Virus record (IMG/VR): IMGVR_UViG_3300025086_000258
Location: 1 to 23,353 of that record
Direction: 5' to 3' (one strand)
DNA length: 23,353 nt
Source of the DNA: a virus
The position numbers and the translations under genes were made by a program. The notes below the pieces were generated by a model. That model was not told where the DNA came from. It saw only the letters and a program-made list of their open reading frames with translations, and ran no database searches. Position 1 is the first letter of the stretch. Each line of letters starts with the position of its first letter. Positions 1 to 6,103 of this stretch are shown here, piece after piece.

Positions 1-1538
1 CCTGTTTCGGTTGCCACGCGAGCTAATAGCCCTGTTAAAGCCGCACCCGCCGCAGGGTCAGCATTTACATCCGCATGTACGAATGATGCCAATGGGTCAA
101 ACACAATGAGCTTTATATTTCCGAGCTGGATAATTTGTTCGTATATCTTCTTGAACTCATCCGTCTCGCTGTAGTCGCCCATATTCTCTCGTAGTATAGG
201 AAACACACCGCCTACGTTTGGCAGGGGTACAACATGCAACTTGTTCGGGTAATCGAATCTGTGACCCGCCTCATCAAGACGCTCAATACGCCTGTGCATT
301 TCCGATTCATCATCTTCTGCTGTAAAGATAACAACATCCCCGAACTCTTTTACTACACCACCAAAGGCGTTAGACATTGGTTTGCCTGCGGCTACTTTCA
401 TCGCTAAATCTAGGGTCATCATGCCTTTACCAGCATCTCCTGCAGCGGCAAAGATGATAGGAACACCTAACGGAAATGTACCGTCAACCAAGAAATGTTG
501 AATTGGCGCAGAACCAGTAAATCGTGACACAAGCAAGCTATCATCTAATAAATTTATGCTTCTTCTTGTCGTGCCCACCGCGCTTTTAAGAAAATCTTTT
601 ACATCAAAACCTTCATTAATTGCGTCAGCCGCGTCCCATTTGGGTGGCTTGCCTTGAGGGTTTTGCAGTATTGTTACTGAGTTAGCGTCAGAGTCCAGCG
701 CTACTTCCCGAACAATTTCAGCGAGCCTCCTGCCAGCATCATCATTGTCAGGCCAAATAACAAGGTCTTTACCCCTAAGTGGCGTAAAGTCGAACTTATC
801 TGCGTTCTTTCTTGTTAGCGCACCTGCCCCGCCTAAAGTACATGTAGCCGTGATACCCGAATCAATTAAGGCTTGAGCGCACTTCTCACCTTCTACCCAT
901 ACGATCTGCTGTTCGTTTAATATGTTCGGTATATTGTACAAGGGGCGTACATCAGGCGCTTTTGGATAAGGCGAGCCAGGAATCCACGGGCGAAATTCTT
1001 TCTTGCCGTCAATGTCGTAGCGGCGCACTGTAACCAGCACCTCCCCATCCCGACTGATATAATCCCACTGCCCGTTATGCTCAGTATTCACATCAATGCG
1101 AACCTTTTCTGGCGCCGTCCCAGGAGTTATTGGCAAATTGTTCAGGTTAAGACCACCATTGGGCATTTTCCAAGACGGCTCTCTTACAGGTGCGCGTGAT
1201 TCTTCTGATATATATGACCCGAACAAATCTTTTATCTCTGGCAGCCGCATTCCGCGAGCTTCCATTAAAATCTTTACAATCCCACCGATGCCTTCACCAC
1301 CGTTAAAGTCCTGACCACGCATAAAGTGCGGACTACTGGGATTAATATCAATCTTTAAACTTTCACCAGCTTCCCCTGCCAGTGAACCGATATAGAAATC
1401 ATGCCCTCGAATTTTACCATTCGGATATGTCTCTCTAAGAATATCTACCTGTACGGAGCGCGGAACCTCATCACTTATCTTTTGTACTAATTCGTGCGCG
1501 GTACTAGATTTAGTATTGTCAAAACGTATAACACTCAT
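1..1538 (-). CDS. Phage primase-helicase (Toprim plus RepA/RecA-like ATPase), 3' end cut by window edge
   Basis: This gene probably makes RNA primers and unwinds DNA at the phage replication fork. About 512 residues are visible and the C-terminus is missing. The first ~110 residues have no cysteine zinc finger of the T7 gp4 kind. A Toprim domain follows: the glutamate motif VEGEK lies near residue 213 and the aspartate motif WPDNDDAG near 264. The ATPase domain begins near residue 330. Its P-loop, near residue 366, reads AAAGDAGKGM, with glycine where Ser or Thr is normal. Walker B, LIVFDP, is near 478. The ATG at 1538 has AGGA 9 bases upstream. It is the last gene of the minus-strand replication block, 83 bases after the nuclease gene. 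The Toprim/ATPase assignment is strong. Whether it primes, unwinds or does both cannot be read from sequence. Confidence 0.88.
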   Translation of the reverse strand, partial: MSVIRFDNTKSSTAHELVQKISDEVPRSVQVDILRETYPNGKIRGHDFYIGSLAGEAGESLKIDINPSSPHFMRGQDFNGGEGIGGIVKILMEARGMRLPEIKDLFGSYISEESRAPVREPSWKMPNGGLNLNNLPITPGTAPEKVRIDVNTEHNGQWDYISRDGEVLVTVRRYDIDGKKEFRPWIPGSPYPKAPDVRPLYNIPNILNEQQIVWVEGEKCAQALIDSGITATCTLGGAGALTRKNADKFDFTPLRGKDLVIWPDNDDAGRRLAEIVREVALDSDANSVTILQNPQGKPPKWDAADAINEGFDVKDFLKSAVGTTRRSINLLDDSLLVSRFTGSAPIQHFLVDGTFPLGVPIIFAAAGDAGKGMMTLDLAMKVAAGKPMSNAFGGVVKEFGDVVIFTAEDDESEMHRRIERLDEAGHRFDYPNKLHVVPLPNVGGVFPILRENMGDYSETDEFKKIYEQIIQLGNIKLIVFDPLASFVHADVNADPAAGAALTGLLARVATET

Positions 1539-1591
1539 TATATTGTATCCTGAAGTCTGATTGTTTCCTTTTTCTGATTTCGTTCTCACTT

Positions 1592-1621
1592 AAAGGGGTC
1601 GCTTGCGAGCGGCCTCTTTTT
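1592..1621 (+). terminator. Hairpin plus T-run, best formed on the plus strand
   Basis: Bases 1592-1603 pair with 1608-1619 in a 12-bp stem with a 4-base loop, and the T-run reaches 1621. On the plus-strand RNA all 12 positions pair, two as G-U wobbles. On the minus-strand RNA those two become A-C mismatches, and no U-run follows the stem. The structure therefore looks like an intrinsic terminator for plus-strand transcription, although no plus-strand gene lies nearby. Confidence 0.55.
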
Positions 1622-2344
1622 CTATGACCAACAAGTTTGACGAAACTCACAATATTTGCAAGCGAAATAATCTGAATTAACGGCAACACGCGGTAATATT
1701 TCGTTTGCTTTTGTTGCTTTTAATATATCTACACCCTTATCGCTAACACGTTGAGCAAGCTCCCTATCAAACGGAACAAGCTCATAATATATTTCGCTGG
1801 TATCTTTATTTAACACTGTAAACAGTGCGGGGTTTTCATTTAAATCCATATATGCTTGATACAGAGCTATCTGAGCAGCGTAAACAGGGTTTGCCCCTGC
1901 TACACCTTTACGAACAAATTCGGAGAACTTCCTGGTGTTCGCTGATTTACATTCCCATAACATTGGGTAGTCTATAGCTACTGGACCCGAACATATTACC
2001 CCATCTATATGTCCTTTTATTTGATTGTCCGCTACGGAAAACCCGAATTGCTTACCATCAGAGCCGTGCGTCTTTAACTCAAATCCCGCATCCCGAATAT
2101 ATTTAGCCATCAAGTCTTCTATAAAATGACCCATATCAAATATACGCAAGGTTCGAGCAGAAAACATTCTGTCTTCATCGGGCTTTACTTGCATGTATCT
2201 GTACTGAACCTGACGAGCGCAAGCGCTACCCAATGATGAACCACCAAGATATGTTCGCTTTGGTTGCGCGTCATTCTGTTCGCACAATGCTTTGTCTATT
2301 TCATAAGATATAAGCTCTATTGCATCAGAATGGAATTTCGTCAT
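1622..2344 (-). CDS. PD-(D/E)XK nuclease, Cas4/RecB-like with probable Fe-S cluster
   Basis: This is a predicted exonuclease that would resect phage or host DNA to give single-stranded ends for recombination. Numbered from the start used here, it has the active-site motifs GHIDG (Asp 114) and WECKS (Glu 131, Lys 133), and a QxxxY motif near 158. One cysteine lies early (42, in SACAR) and three lie at the C-terminus (229, 232, 238, CxxC-x5-C). This one-plus-three spacing is what Cas4 and AddB-type nucleases use to hold a 4Fe-4S cluster. The start is uncertain. The ATG at 2344 overlaps the upstream gene by 20 bases and has no clear Shine-Dalgarno. The frame is open to an ATG at 2413, which has GAGAG upstream but would overlap by 89 bases. 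Its neighbours are the SSB-tip protein and the primase-helicase. Confidence 0.85.
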   Translation of the reverse strand: MTKFHSDAIELISYEIDKALCEQNDAQPKRTYLGGSSLGSACARQVQYRYMQVKPDEDRMFSARTLRIFDMGHFIEDLMAKYIRDAGFELKTHGSDGKQFGFSVADNQIKGHIDGVICSGPVAIDYPMLWECKSANTRKFSEFVRKGVAGANPVYAAQIALYQAYMDLNENPALFTVLNKDTSEIYYELVPFDRELAQRVSDKGVDILKATKANEILPRVAVNSDYFACKYCEFRQTCWS

Positions 2345-2567
2345 CAGGGAAGGGTTCGTTAGCATTGGTGACACTCTGTTCAAATTCAAGAGCGCCCTGT
2401 TCTGTATAGTCATCTGTCAAATCTCTCGCTTTTTGTATAACGGCTATCAAGCCCAATACTTCATGTTCCTGTAGGTCGCATAACCTTTTGTGCCAGCCTA
2501 TAGTTTGAAAACAGTCACCTACATCTTTTAATGCACTATTATTTCGTCTGGTATTATTATATTGCAT
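2325..2567 (-). CDS. Small protein (80 aa) with SSB-type acidic C-terminal tip
   Basis: The function is not known. The middle (residues ~13-50) is probably helical, with a conserved-looking stretch around IGWHKRLCDLQEHEVLGLI. The protein ends PFPDDEIPF. Bacterial SSB proteins end in nearly the same way (E. coli SSB ends DDDIPF), and that tip docks replication and repair enzymes. I infer that this protein recruits, or competes for, the host SSB-interacting partners. The ATG at 2567 has a strong GGAGGG 10 bases upstream. The first 40 bases overlap the end of the 98-residue gene upstream, and the last 20 overlap the assigned start of the nuclease gene, which suggests coupled translation. Small phage proteins with such endings exist, but I cannot name this family. 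Confidence 0.8.
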   Translation of the reverse strand: MQYNNTRRNNSALKDVGDCFQTIGWHKRLCDLQEHEVLGLIAVIQKARDLTDDYTEQGALEFEQSVTNANEPFPDDEIPF

Positions 2568-2824
2568 AAATTTTTGCCCTCCGTTCCAGGTTGTTTCTTA
2601 GGATTGGCAAATGAAACCTGAAACAATTCATCACCTCTTAAAATTAAGTTAGCCACCCCTGTTGTAAATTCTGTCATATATTCTTCTGTAATTTTTTCAA
2701 TAAACCCAGCCATTTCATCAAGAACATCATCATCATCCGCGCCATCGCTTACCTTCAAAAACCCATTTATCTTTTTCATAGGCTTATTAGAAAAGAATAA
2801 AACCACGTCAATTTCAACTCTCAC
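2528..2824 (-). CDS. Hypothetical protein, 98 aa, GTG start
   Basis: I do not recognise the family. The start codon is GTG at 2824, with GGAG 7 bases upstream. The first ATG in frame is codon 16, which lacks an equally good site. The protein is mixed alpha/beta in appearance. Residues 1-25 look like a beta strand pair and are followed by an acidic stretch (DGADDDDVLDE, about residues 27-37). There are no cysteine clusters, signal peptide or membrane segment. It overlaps its upstream neighbour by 11 bases and its downstream neighbour by 40, so it belongs to one tightly packed operon with the methyltransferase and nuclease genes. Gene reality is well supported; function is not. Confidence 0.72.
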   Translation of the reverse strand: MRVEIDVVLFFSNKPMKKINGFLKVSDGADDDDVLDEMAGFIEKITEEYMTEFTTGVANLILRGDELFQVSFANPKKQPGTEGKNLCNIIIPDEIIVH

Positions 2825-3011
2825 GACACCGCTCCAGAGAACTGGTTCCTATATGTTTTTTATATTCTGTTTTATCTATATGTCTGCTTGTTAGGTTTTC
2901 AGAAATGTTCGCATCTTGAAACGCGCCATCAGGTATCATTGCGTCCCATTCAGCTAACTTTCGATTAGACTCTTCTTTCTTTTTCCGTTGTAAAAGTTCT
3001 TCTTTAGGCAT
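2814..3011 (-). CDS. Hypothetical small basic protein, 65 aa
   Basis: I do not recognise the family. The N-terminal ~20 residues are strongly charged and probably helical (KEELLQRKKKEE), and the rest is polar without hydrophobic segments. The ATG at 3011 is preceded by AGGAG at 7 bases, a strong site. The gene starts 50 bases after the methyltransferase stop, which is the largest gap in this stretch, and ends 11 bases inside the next gene. The good ribosome-binding site and the operon packing support it as real. Confidence 0.7.
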   Translation of the reverse strand: MPKEELLQRKKKEESNRKLAEWDAMIPDGAFQDANISENLTSRHIDKTEYKKHIGTSSLERCRES

Positions 3012-3061
3012 GTATTTTCTCCTAACAAAGTCATATAAATTATAATTGACAATACAGACTT

Positions 3062-4096
3062 TTATGATTTTTCAATCATCCCTTTAATACATAATCCTAT
3101 ATTCATTGCTACCTGTGGCACAATAGCATTTCCTAATCCTTTAATTCTGTCCACCCGATTGGATACCCCATCAACCACTCTGTCCAAGCAGGGTTCAGTT
3201 TCCCACTGGGTTGCGCTGTTTCTTTCACTGCTGCACAAAGATATTTTTTGTCCTTCATGTGAGTATGCGATTTGCTCCCCACTGGACCTGTATCCTTGTA
3301 CTCCGATGCTCTGGGTGTAGGCCACATCTTCACTTGGTCGGCTAAGTTCGCCCCGAACTTCAGGTTGGGGTTGCTCTTGCTCACCCTGCGACCCTTTTCG
3401 TCCAACTGCCTCGGACCGCCCGTTACATCCGTTGTGCGCGGCGTTGCCCACATCTTCGGTTCCTGTGCCTTGTTCCACATCTCTACTGTGTTCGGGTCTA
3501 CTTGCTCCCTCAAGTTTGCTGGTCTGGTGCGACCCTTCCTTGCCTGTGTCGCTTGCTTTAAAAGAGCCTCTGGCGACCTCTGCGGCAAGTGGTCCATCGT
3601 GTTCGGCGTAGCCCAATATCCAGATTCGGTCGCGCTTGTGGCGGGCGCCGACACCGCTAGCTGGAACAACAAACGGTTTGACGGTGTAACCTTCGCCTTC
3701 CATTGCATGGAGTACGTTGTCCAGCCCCATAGAGATGTGTCCATAAACATTTTCGAAAACGGTAAAAGTCGGTCTTGTTTGTGCAACAATTCTAACGATG
3801 TGCGGGAAGATGTGGCGAGGGTCCGCTTCTCCTCTCCTTGCCCCGGCTTGACTAAATGGTTGACACGGATATCCTGCGGTGAGGATTCCGATGGGTTCTG
3901 GAATAAATCTTTTTGGGTCATTTGCTATCTCCTTAACATCATCAGCGATAGGTACGTTAGGAAAGTTTTGTGCAAGTAACTTTCTGCACCACGGCTCGAT
4001 GTCACAAAAAAGGACGGGCTTAGATAAACCCGCCCATTTGAAGCCGAGGGCAAAACCCCCGACCCCAGAACATAAATCAACATGCTTTAGCATCAT
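3062..4096 (-). CDS. DNA cytosine-5 methyltransferase
   Basis: It methylates C5 of cytosine using S-adenosylmethionine, probably to protect phage DNA from host restriction. All the main motifs are in one frame. The SAM-binding motif DLCSGVGGF is at residues 7-15. GYPCQPFSQAG is at 75-85, with the catalytic Cys at 78. FENV is at 114-117, and HKRDRIW at 153-159. The C-terminal RVDRIKGLGNAIVPQVA is at 314-330. Residues ~165-300, where the target-recognition domain belongs, are very hydrophilic, poor in hydrophobic residues and partly repetitive (DVGNAAHNG, DVAYTQSIG, IAYSHEG). That region is also covered by a second open frame, described separately. Two consecutive ATGs open the gene, and the first overlaps the upstream stop as ATGA. 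Base composition is unusual: 38 of 60 bases in 3361-3420 are G or C, against 17 of 60 in 2641-2700. Confidence 0.92.
   Translation of the reverse strand: MMLKHVDLCSGVGGFALGFKWAGLSKPVLFCDIEPWCRKLLAQNFPNVPIADDVKEIANDPKRFIPEPIGILTAGYPCQPFSQAGARRGEADPRHIFPHIVRIVAQTRPTFTVFENVYGHISMGLDNVLHAMEGEGYTVKPFVVPASGVGARHKRDRIWILGYAEHDGPLAAEVARGSFKASDTGKEGSHQTSKLEGASRPEHSRDVEQGTGTEDVGNAAHNGCNGRSEAVGRKGSQGEQEQPQPEVRGELSRPSEDVAYTQSIGVQGYRSSGEQIAYSHEGQKISLCSSERNSATQWETEPCLDRVVDGVSNRVDRIKGLGNAIVPQVAMNIGLCIKGMIEKS
3133..3921 (-). CDS. Overlapping-frame protein nested in the methyltransferase gene (262 aa, W-T-P repeats)
   Basis: A complete 262-codon frame lies wholly inside the methyltransferase gene, shifted by +1. 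Its ATG at 3921 has AAGGAG at 3929-3934, an ideal 7-base spacing. The protein does not look like chance sequence. It has an aromatic segment (LWGWTTYSMQW, 64-74) and three Trp-Pro motifs, YWATPN (102-107), MWATPR (157-162) and MWPTPR (199-204). A basic block, ARKGRTRPANLREQV, is at 127-141, and it ends near LNPAWTEWLMGYPIGWT (242-258). I associate this layout with proteins annotated in other phages and bacteria beside or within cytosine methyltransferase genes, but I know no established function. The stop is about 70 bases before the methyltransferase stop. The alternative is that an open frame simply results from methyltransferase codon usage. The Shine-Dalgarno and the repeats argue against that. 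Confidence 0.6.
   Translation of the reverse strand: MTQKDLFQNPSESSPQDIRVNHLVKPGQGEEKRTLATSSRTSLELLHKQDRLLPFSKMFMDTSLWGWTTYSMQWKAKVTPSNRLLFQLAVSAPATSATESGYWATPNTMDHLPQRSPEALLKQATQARKGRTRPANLREQVDPNTVEMWNKAQEPKMWATPRTTDVTGGPRQLDEKGRRVSKSNPNLKFGANLADQVKMWPTPRASEYKDTGPVGSKSHTHMKDKKYLCAAVKETAQPSGKLNPAWTEWLMGYPIGWTELKD
3929..3934 (-). promoter_or_regulatory. Shine-Dalgarno of the nested gene
   Basis: On the minus strand this reads AAGGAG and lies 7 bases before the ATG at 3921. In the methyltransferase frame the same bases encode Lys-Glu (residues 55-56). Such a strong internal site at ideal spacing in front of a long open frame is the main evidence that the nested frame is translated. Confidence 0.65.
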
Positions 4097-4377
4097 TTGT
4101 CCAGCCGATATTCGTGTAGACGCTTGCGTTTGTTGTACTCTTTACCCAAAGCATAACCAGCCTTACGGATGCTCCACATTTCTGTGTAAATACTTCCTTC
4201 AGACTTGTTTAGCTTCTTCGCCAAAGATAAAACAGAAAATTTGCCCTTCTTCAGCAAGTTAAAAGTACCCATAGCGTTATTTGGAATTTTCTTAGATGCT
4301 TCGTTATTTTCTAGAATTGCTTCCAGAGCATCTAATCTTTCACGAATATCTTCAATCACTTTCTTTGCATTACGCAT
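4093..4377 (-). CDS. Small helix-turn-helix-like protein (94 aa), possible regulator
   Basis: The N-terminal ~28 residues form a likely coiled coil (VIEDIRERLDALEAILENNE). Residues ~43-80 read like a winged-helix or helix-turn-helix module (FSVLSLAKKLNKSEGSIYTE), and the C-terminus is basic. It may bind DNA and regulate phage genes, but this rests on pattern only. The ATG at 4377 is preferred because AGGAAGGG lies just upstream. The frame extends to 4452, but that part would read through the hairpin leader and lacks a site. Its stop overlaps the methyltransferase start as ATGA, so the two are translationally coupled. It is the first gene after a 213-base structured leader, which suggests it heads a transcription or processing unit. 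Confidence 0.68.
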   Translation of the reverse strand: MRNAKKVIEDIRERLDALEAILENNEASKKIPNNAMGTFNLLKKGKFSVLSLAKKLNKSEGSIYTEMWSIRKAGYALGKEYNKRKRLHEYRLDK

Positions 4378-4590
4378 TTTACTTCCCTTCCTTTCGTTAA
4401 TAAGGTGGGTGGCTTTACGGCACTGGTGCCACCCAAACCAGCTAACGACCATTTATGGATGCCGTTAGTATGCCTTTAAATTGTTGTCGGGAAGAGCCGA
4501 GCCCCCGTTTTTTGTGCCCTAGTACGCACCAGGAACTATGGGCTCTTCCCTAATCAATACCTGCTCAAGATACTTGAACTACAGTACCGA
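4378..4590 (-). other. Structured intergenic leader with three hairpins
   Basis: This 213-base stretch between the SSB stop and the helix-turn-helix start has no gene. It holds three inverted repeats. GGGAAGAGCC at 4489-4498 pairs perfectly with 4541-4550 (10 bp), and its 42-base interior can fold again. CTAACG at 4442-4447 pairs with 4463-4468, with an inner CCAT/ATGG stem. TGGGTGGC at 4406-4413 pairs with 4428-4435, and it competes with a second stem, GGCAC/GTGCC, at 4419-4430. No U-run follows any stem on the minus strand, so these are not intrinsic terminators. A structured 5' leader, a small RNA, an RNA-processing site or operators are all possible. I recognise no known riboswitch or ribozyme core. 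Confidence 0.5.
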
Positions 4591-5244
4591 CTATTTCTGT
4601 GCCCAAGCTGGCGTAACGCCGCTCTGAGCCTGTTGGGCTGGCATCTGCGCATTCATGGCCTGTTGCACCTGCGGTGGCATAGGTGACAATGGTGAGCCCG
4701 CAGAGGCGCCTCCAGAGCCATTTGGTGCAACAAAGTCCTTACTGTCTGGTGACAAGAAAGTTTTAATTCTATTCTTGTCTGCATACTGTGGGTCATTCGA
4801 TTTCTCGATACCAACCACAAAACAAACTTCTAAACCCTGCAAATCCTCAACGCCATTGATTTGACGTTTGGCCTGTGCTTCTGGTGACATATCGTTTGCG
4901 TTTAGATTGTGACCACTGTTGACAATCTTCCTGATTGTATCAAGGCCAATCATACGAGCCTTTGATACGCCAGTAGATTCGTCAATAGCATCGCCATGAA
5001 CAAAAATATTCTGCCAGACCTTACGCTTGTCGTATTGACCTCCAACAATAGTCATTTCGATTGGCATCCATACTGCGCTGGTATGCGCTGACTTTTTAAA
5101 GAACATGGCGCTCTGAGAAAACTCAGGCATCATTTGGTCGCCGCCTTGAAACATCAAGACGCCTCTGACAATGGTGCCATCAGGAATAAGTGTTAATGGC
5201 TCATTGCTTCCGCTTGATACGGGTACTTCGTTTAGATTAAGCAT
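4591..5244 (-). CDS. Single-stranded DNA-binding-like protein (217 aa)
   Basis: It is predicted to coat single-stranded DNA during replication and recombination. Residues ~15-155 look like one beta-rich OB-type domain (LIPDGTIVRGVLMF at the start, VWMPIEMTIVGGQYDKRKVW in the middle, LEVCFVVGIEKS at the end). This is followed by a flexible tail rich in Gly, Pro, Gln and Met that ends GVTPAWAQK. The tail lacks the acidic DDDIPF tip of bacterial SSBs. A small protein encoded about 2 kb further on ends in a similar tip. The start at 5244 overlaps the upstream ATPase gene by 8 bases. The assignment rests on resemblance to SSB-like phage proteins found next to RecA-fold ATPases, and the context supports it. 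Confidence 0.72.
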   Translation of the reverse strand: MLNLNEVPVSSGSNEPLTLIPDGTIVRGVLMFQGGDQMMPEFSQSAMFFKKSAHTSAVWMPIEMTIVGGQYDKRKVWQNIFVHGDAIDESTGVSKARMIGLDTIRKIVNSGHNLNANDMSPEAQAKRQINGVEDLQGLEVCFVVGIEKSNDPQYADKNRIKTFLSPDSKDFVAPNGSGGASAGSPLSPMPPQVQQAMNAQMPAQQAQSGVTPAWAQK

Positions 5245-6103
5245 TGGTTTCGTCCTCTACTTTAATTTCACTTGGGTTTACAAAATTCATCGGGCGTTCA
5301 GCTTGAGGCTTGCCGCCTGACATTTTTTCTAGAAGCCTTCCTAAGTGTGGTTCTTCTAGAAGGTCTAGTCTACCAGACCTGTCCTTGGCAGGGTATCCCC
5401 ACTGGTTCAGTGTCTGACAAACAAAAGCGCGATAAGGCGCTCCGCTATCATCAGGCATGATTGCCATCGTGATAACTTCGTCAACAATTCCGGGCAATTC
5501 ACGACCTGTTTTAGCGCCTTCAATTTGCAACTCATAAGTCTGCCGCCCATAATCATCAACTTTTTCGTCAAGAATGCCAACAAAAATAACATTCTTGTCA
5601 CGAATATGTTGAAGGTGCGATAGCCACCCCATCATTTCCCTGCCCTGCATACCATATGCGGCGCGAGTGTCTAGCTTGCCAGTTCTTTCTGATTTACACT
5701 CAGGCTGGTTCTGGCAGTGCGTAAAACACAAACGTCCAGCTACTGTAATAGAGTCAACAAAGATAGTGTCATATTTAGACAATATCTCTACTGGGTCGCC
5801 ATATGTCTGGCATACATATTCATAATGTGCCTGACTATATGTAGCTTCTTCACCTAACGATGGGTTTGCCCCGCCCAAGAAAACCGCAAAGTCGCGGCAC
5901 TCTTGCCACGTTCGCGGACGGATAACATCAATAGCTACACCTTCGATAGCCGCATCACCCGCTTCTAAGTCCATGAACAGGGTTTTGGATGGGTCAAGGG
6001 TACGAGCAAGAGAAGTCTTGCCTACCCCTGATTGACCACAAACAACCATCTTGTGGCCTTTCTTTTCTTTGAGCCTTTGCTCTGCTGTAATGATATTAAG
6101 CAT
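5237..6103 (-). CDS. Sak4-like RecA-fold ATPase (AAA_24 type)
   Basis: It is a predicted ATP-driven recombinase that pairs or anneals single-stranded DNA with the help of the neighbouring SSB-like protein. The P-loop GQSGVGKT is at residues 23-30, and the Walker B strand YDTIFVDS is at 111-118. DTRAAYG, near 145, and the following MMGWLSHLQHIRDKNVIFVG are typical of phage AAA_24 ATPases. Cysteines at 126, 130 and 136 form a small cluster of unknown meaning. I chose the ATG at 6103 because GAGAGG sits 7 bases before it. An ATG two codons earlier (6109) almost touches that site. The length (~288) is close to what I expect for Sak4-like proteins. It overlaps both neighbours by a few bases, so it is one operon with them. 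Confidence 0.85.
   Translation of the reverse strand: MLNIITAEQRLKEKKGHKMVVCGQSGVGKTSLARTLDPSKTLFMDLEAGDAAIEGVAIDVIRPRTWQECRDFAVFLGGANPSLGEEATYSQAHYEYVCQTYGDPVEILSKYDTIFVDSITVAGRLCFTHCQNQPECKSERTGKLDTRAAYGMQGREMMGWLSHLQHIRDKNVIFVGILDEKVDDYGRQTYELQIEGAKTGRELPGIVDEVITMAIMPDDSGAPYRAFVCQTLNQWGYPAKDRSGRLDLLEEPHLGRLLEKMSGGKPQAERPMNFVNPSEIKVEDETNA

Noticed and set aside
3039-3051. TATAAT on the minus strand and TTGACA on the plus strand in the 50-base gap before the 65-residue gene
   Set aside because: Neither box has a partner at 16-18 bases. The minus-strand -10 lacks a -35, and the plus-strand -35 would drive transcription antisense to the methyltransferase.
3272-3979. Long open frame on the plus strand opposite the methyltransferase (235 codons)
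   Set aside because: I found no ribosome-binding site and no recognisable motifs. The high local G+C and the open frames of the opposite strand can leave it free of stops.
3062-4096. The nested frame as the result of a sequencing frameshift in one methyltransferase gene
   Set aside because: Methyltransferase motifs on both sides of the region are in the same frame and the outer frame has no stop, so no frameshift is needed. The inner frame also has its own start and binding site.
4378-4452. Upstream extension of the helix-turn-helix gene to 4452 (and of others to 6593 and 6971)
   Set aside because: The extended parts lack binding sites and look non-protein-like, while the internal ATGs each have a good Shine-Dalgarno.
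4488-4513. CGGG/CCCG stem followed by six T residues on the plus strand as an intrinsic terminator
   Set aside because: The stem is only 4 bp with a 12-base loop, and the region is better explained by the 10-bp stem at 4489-4550.
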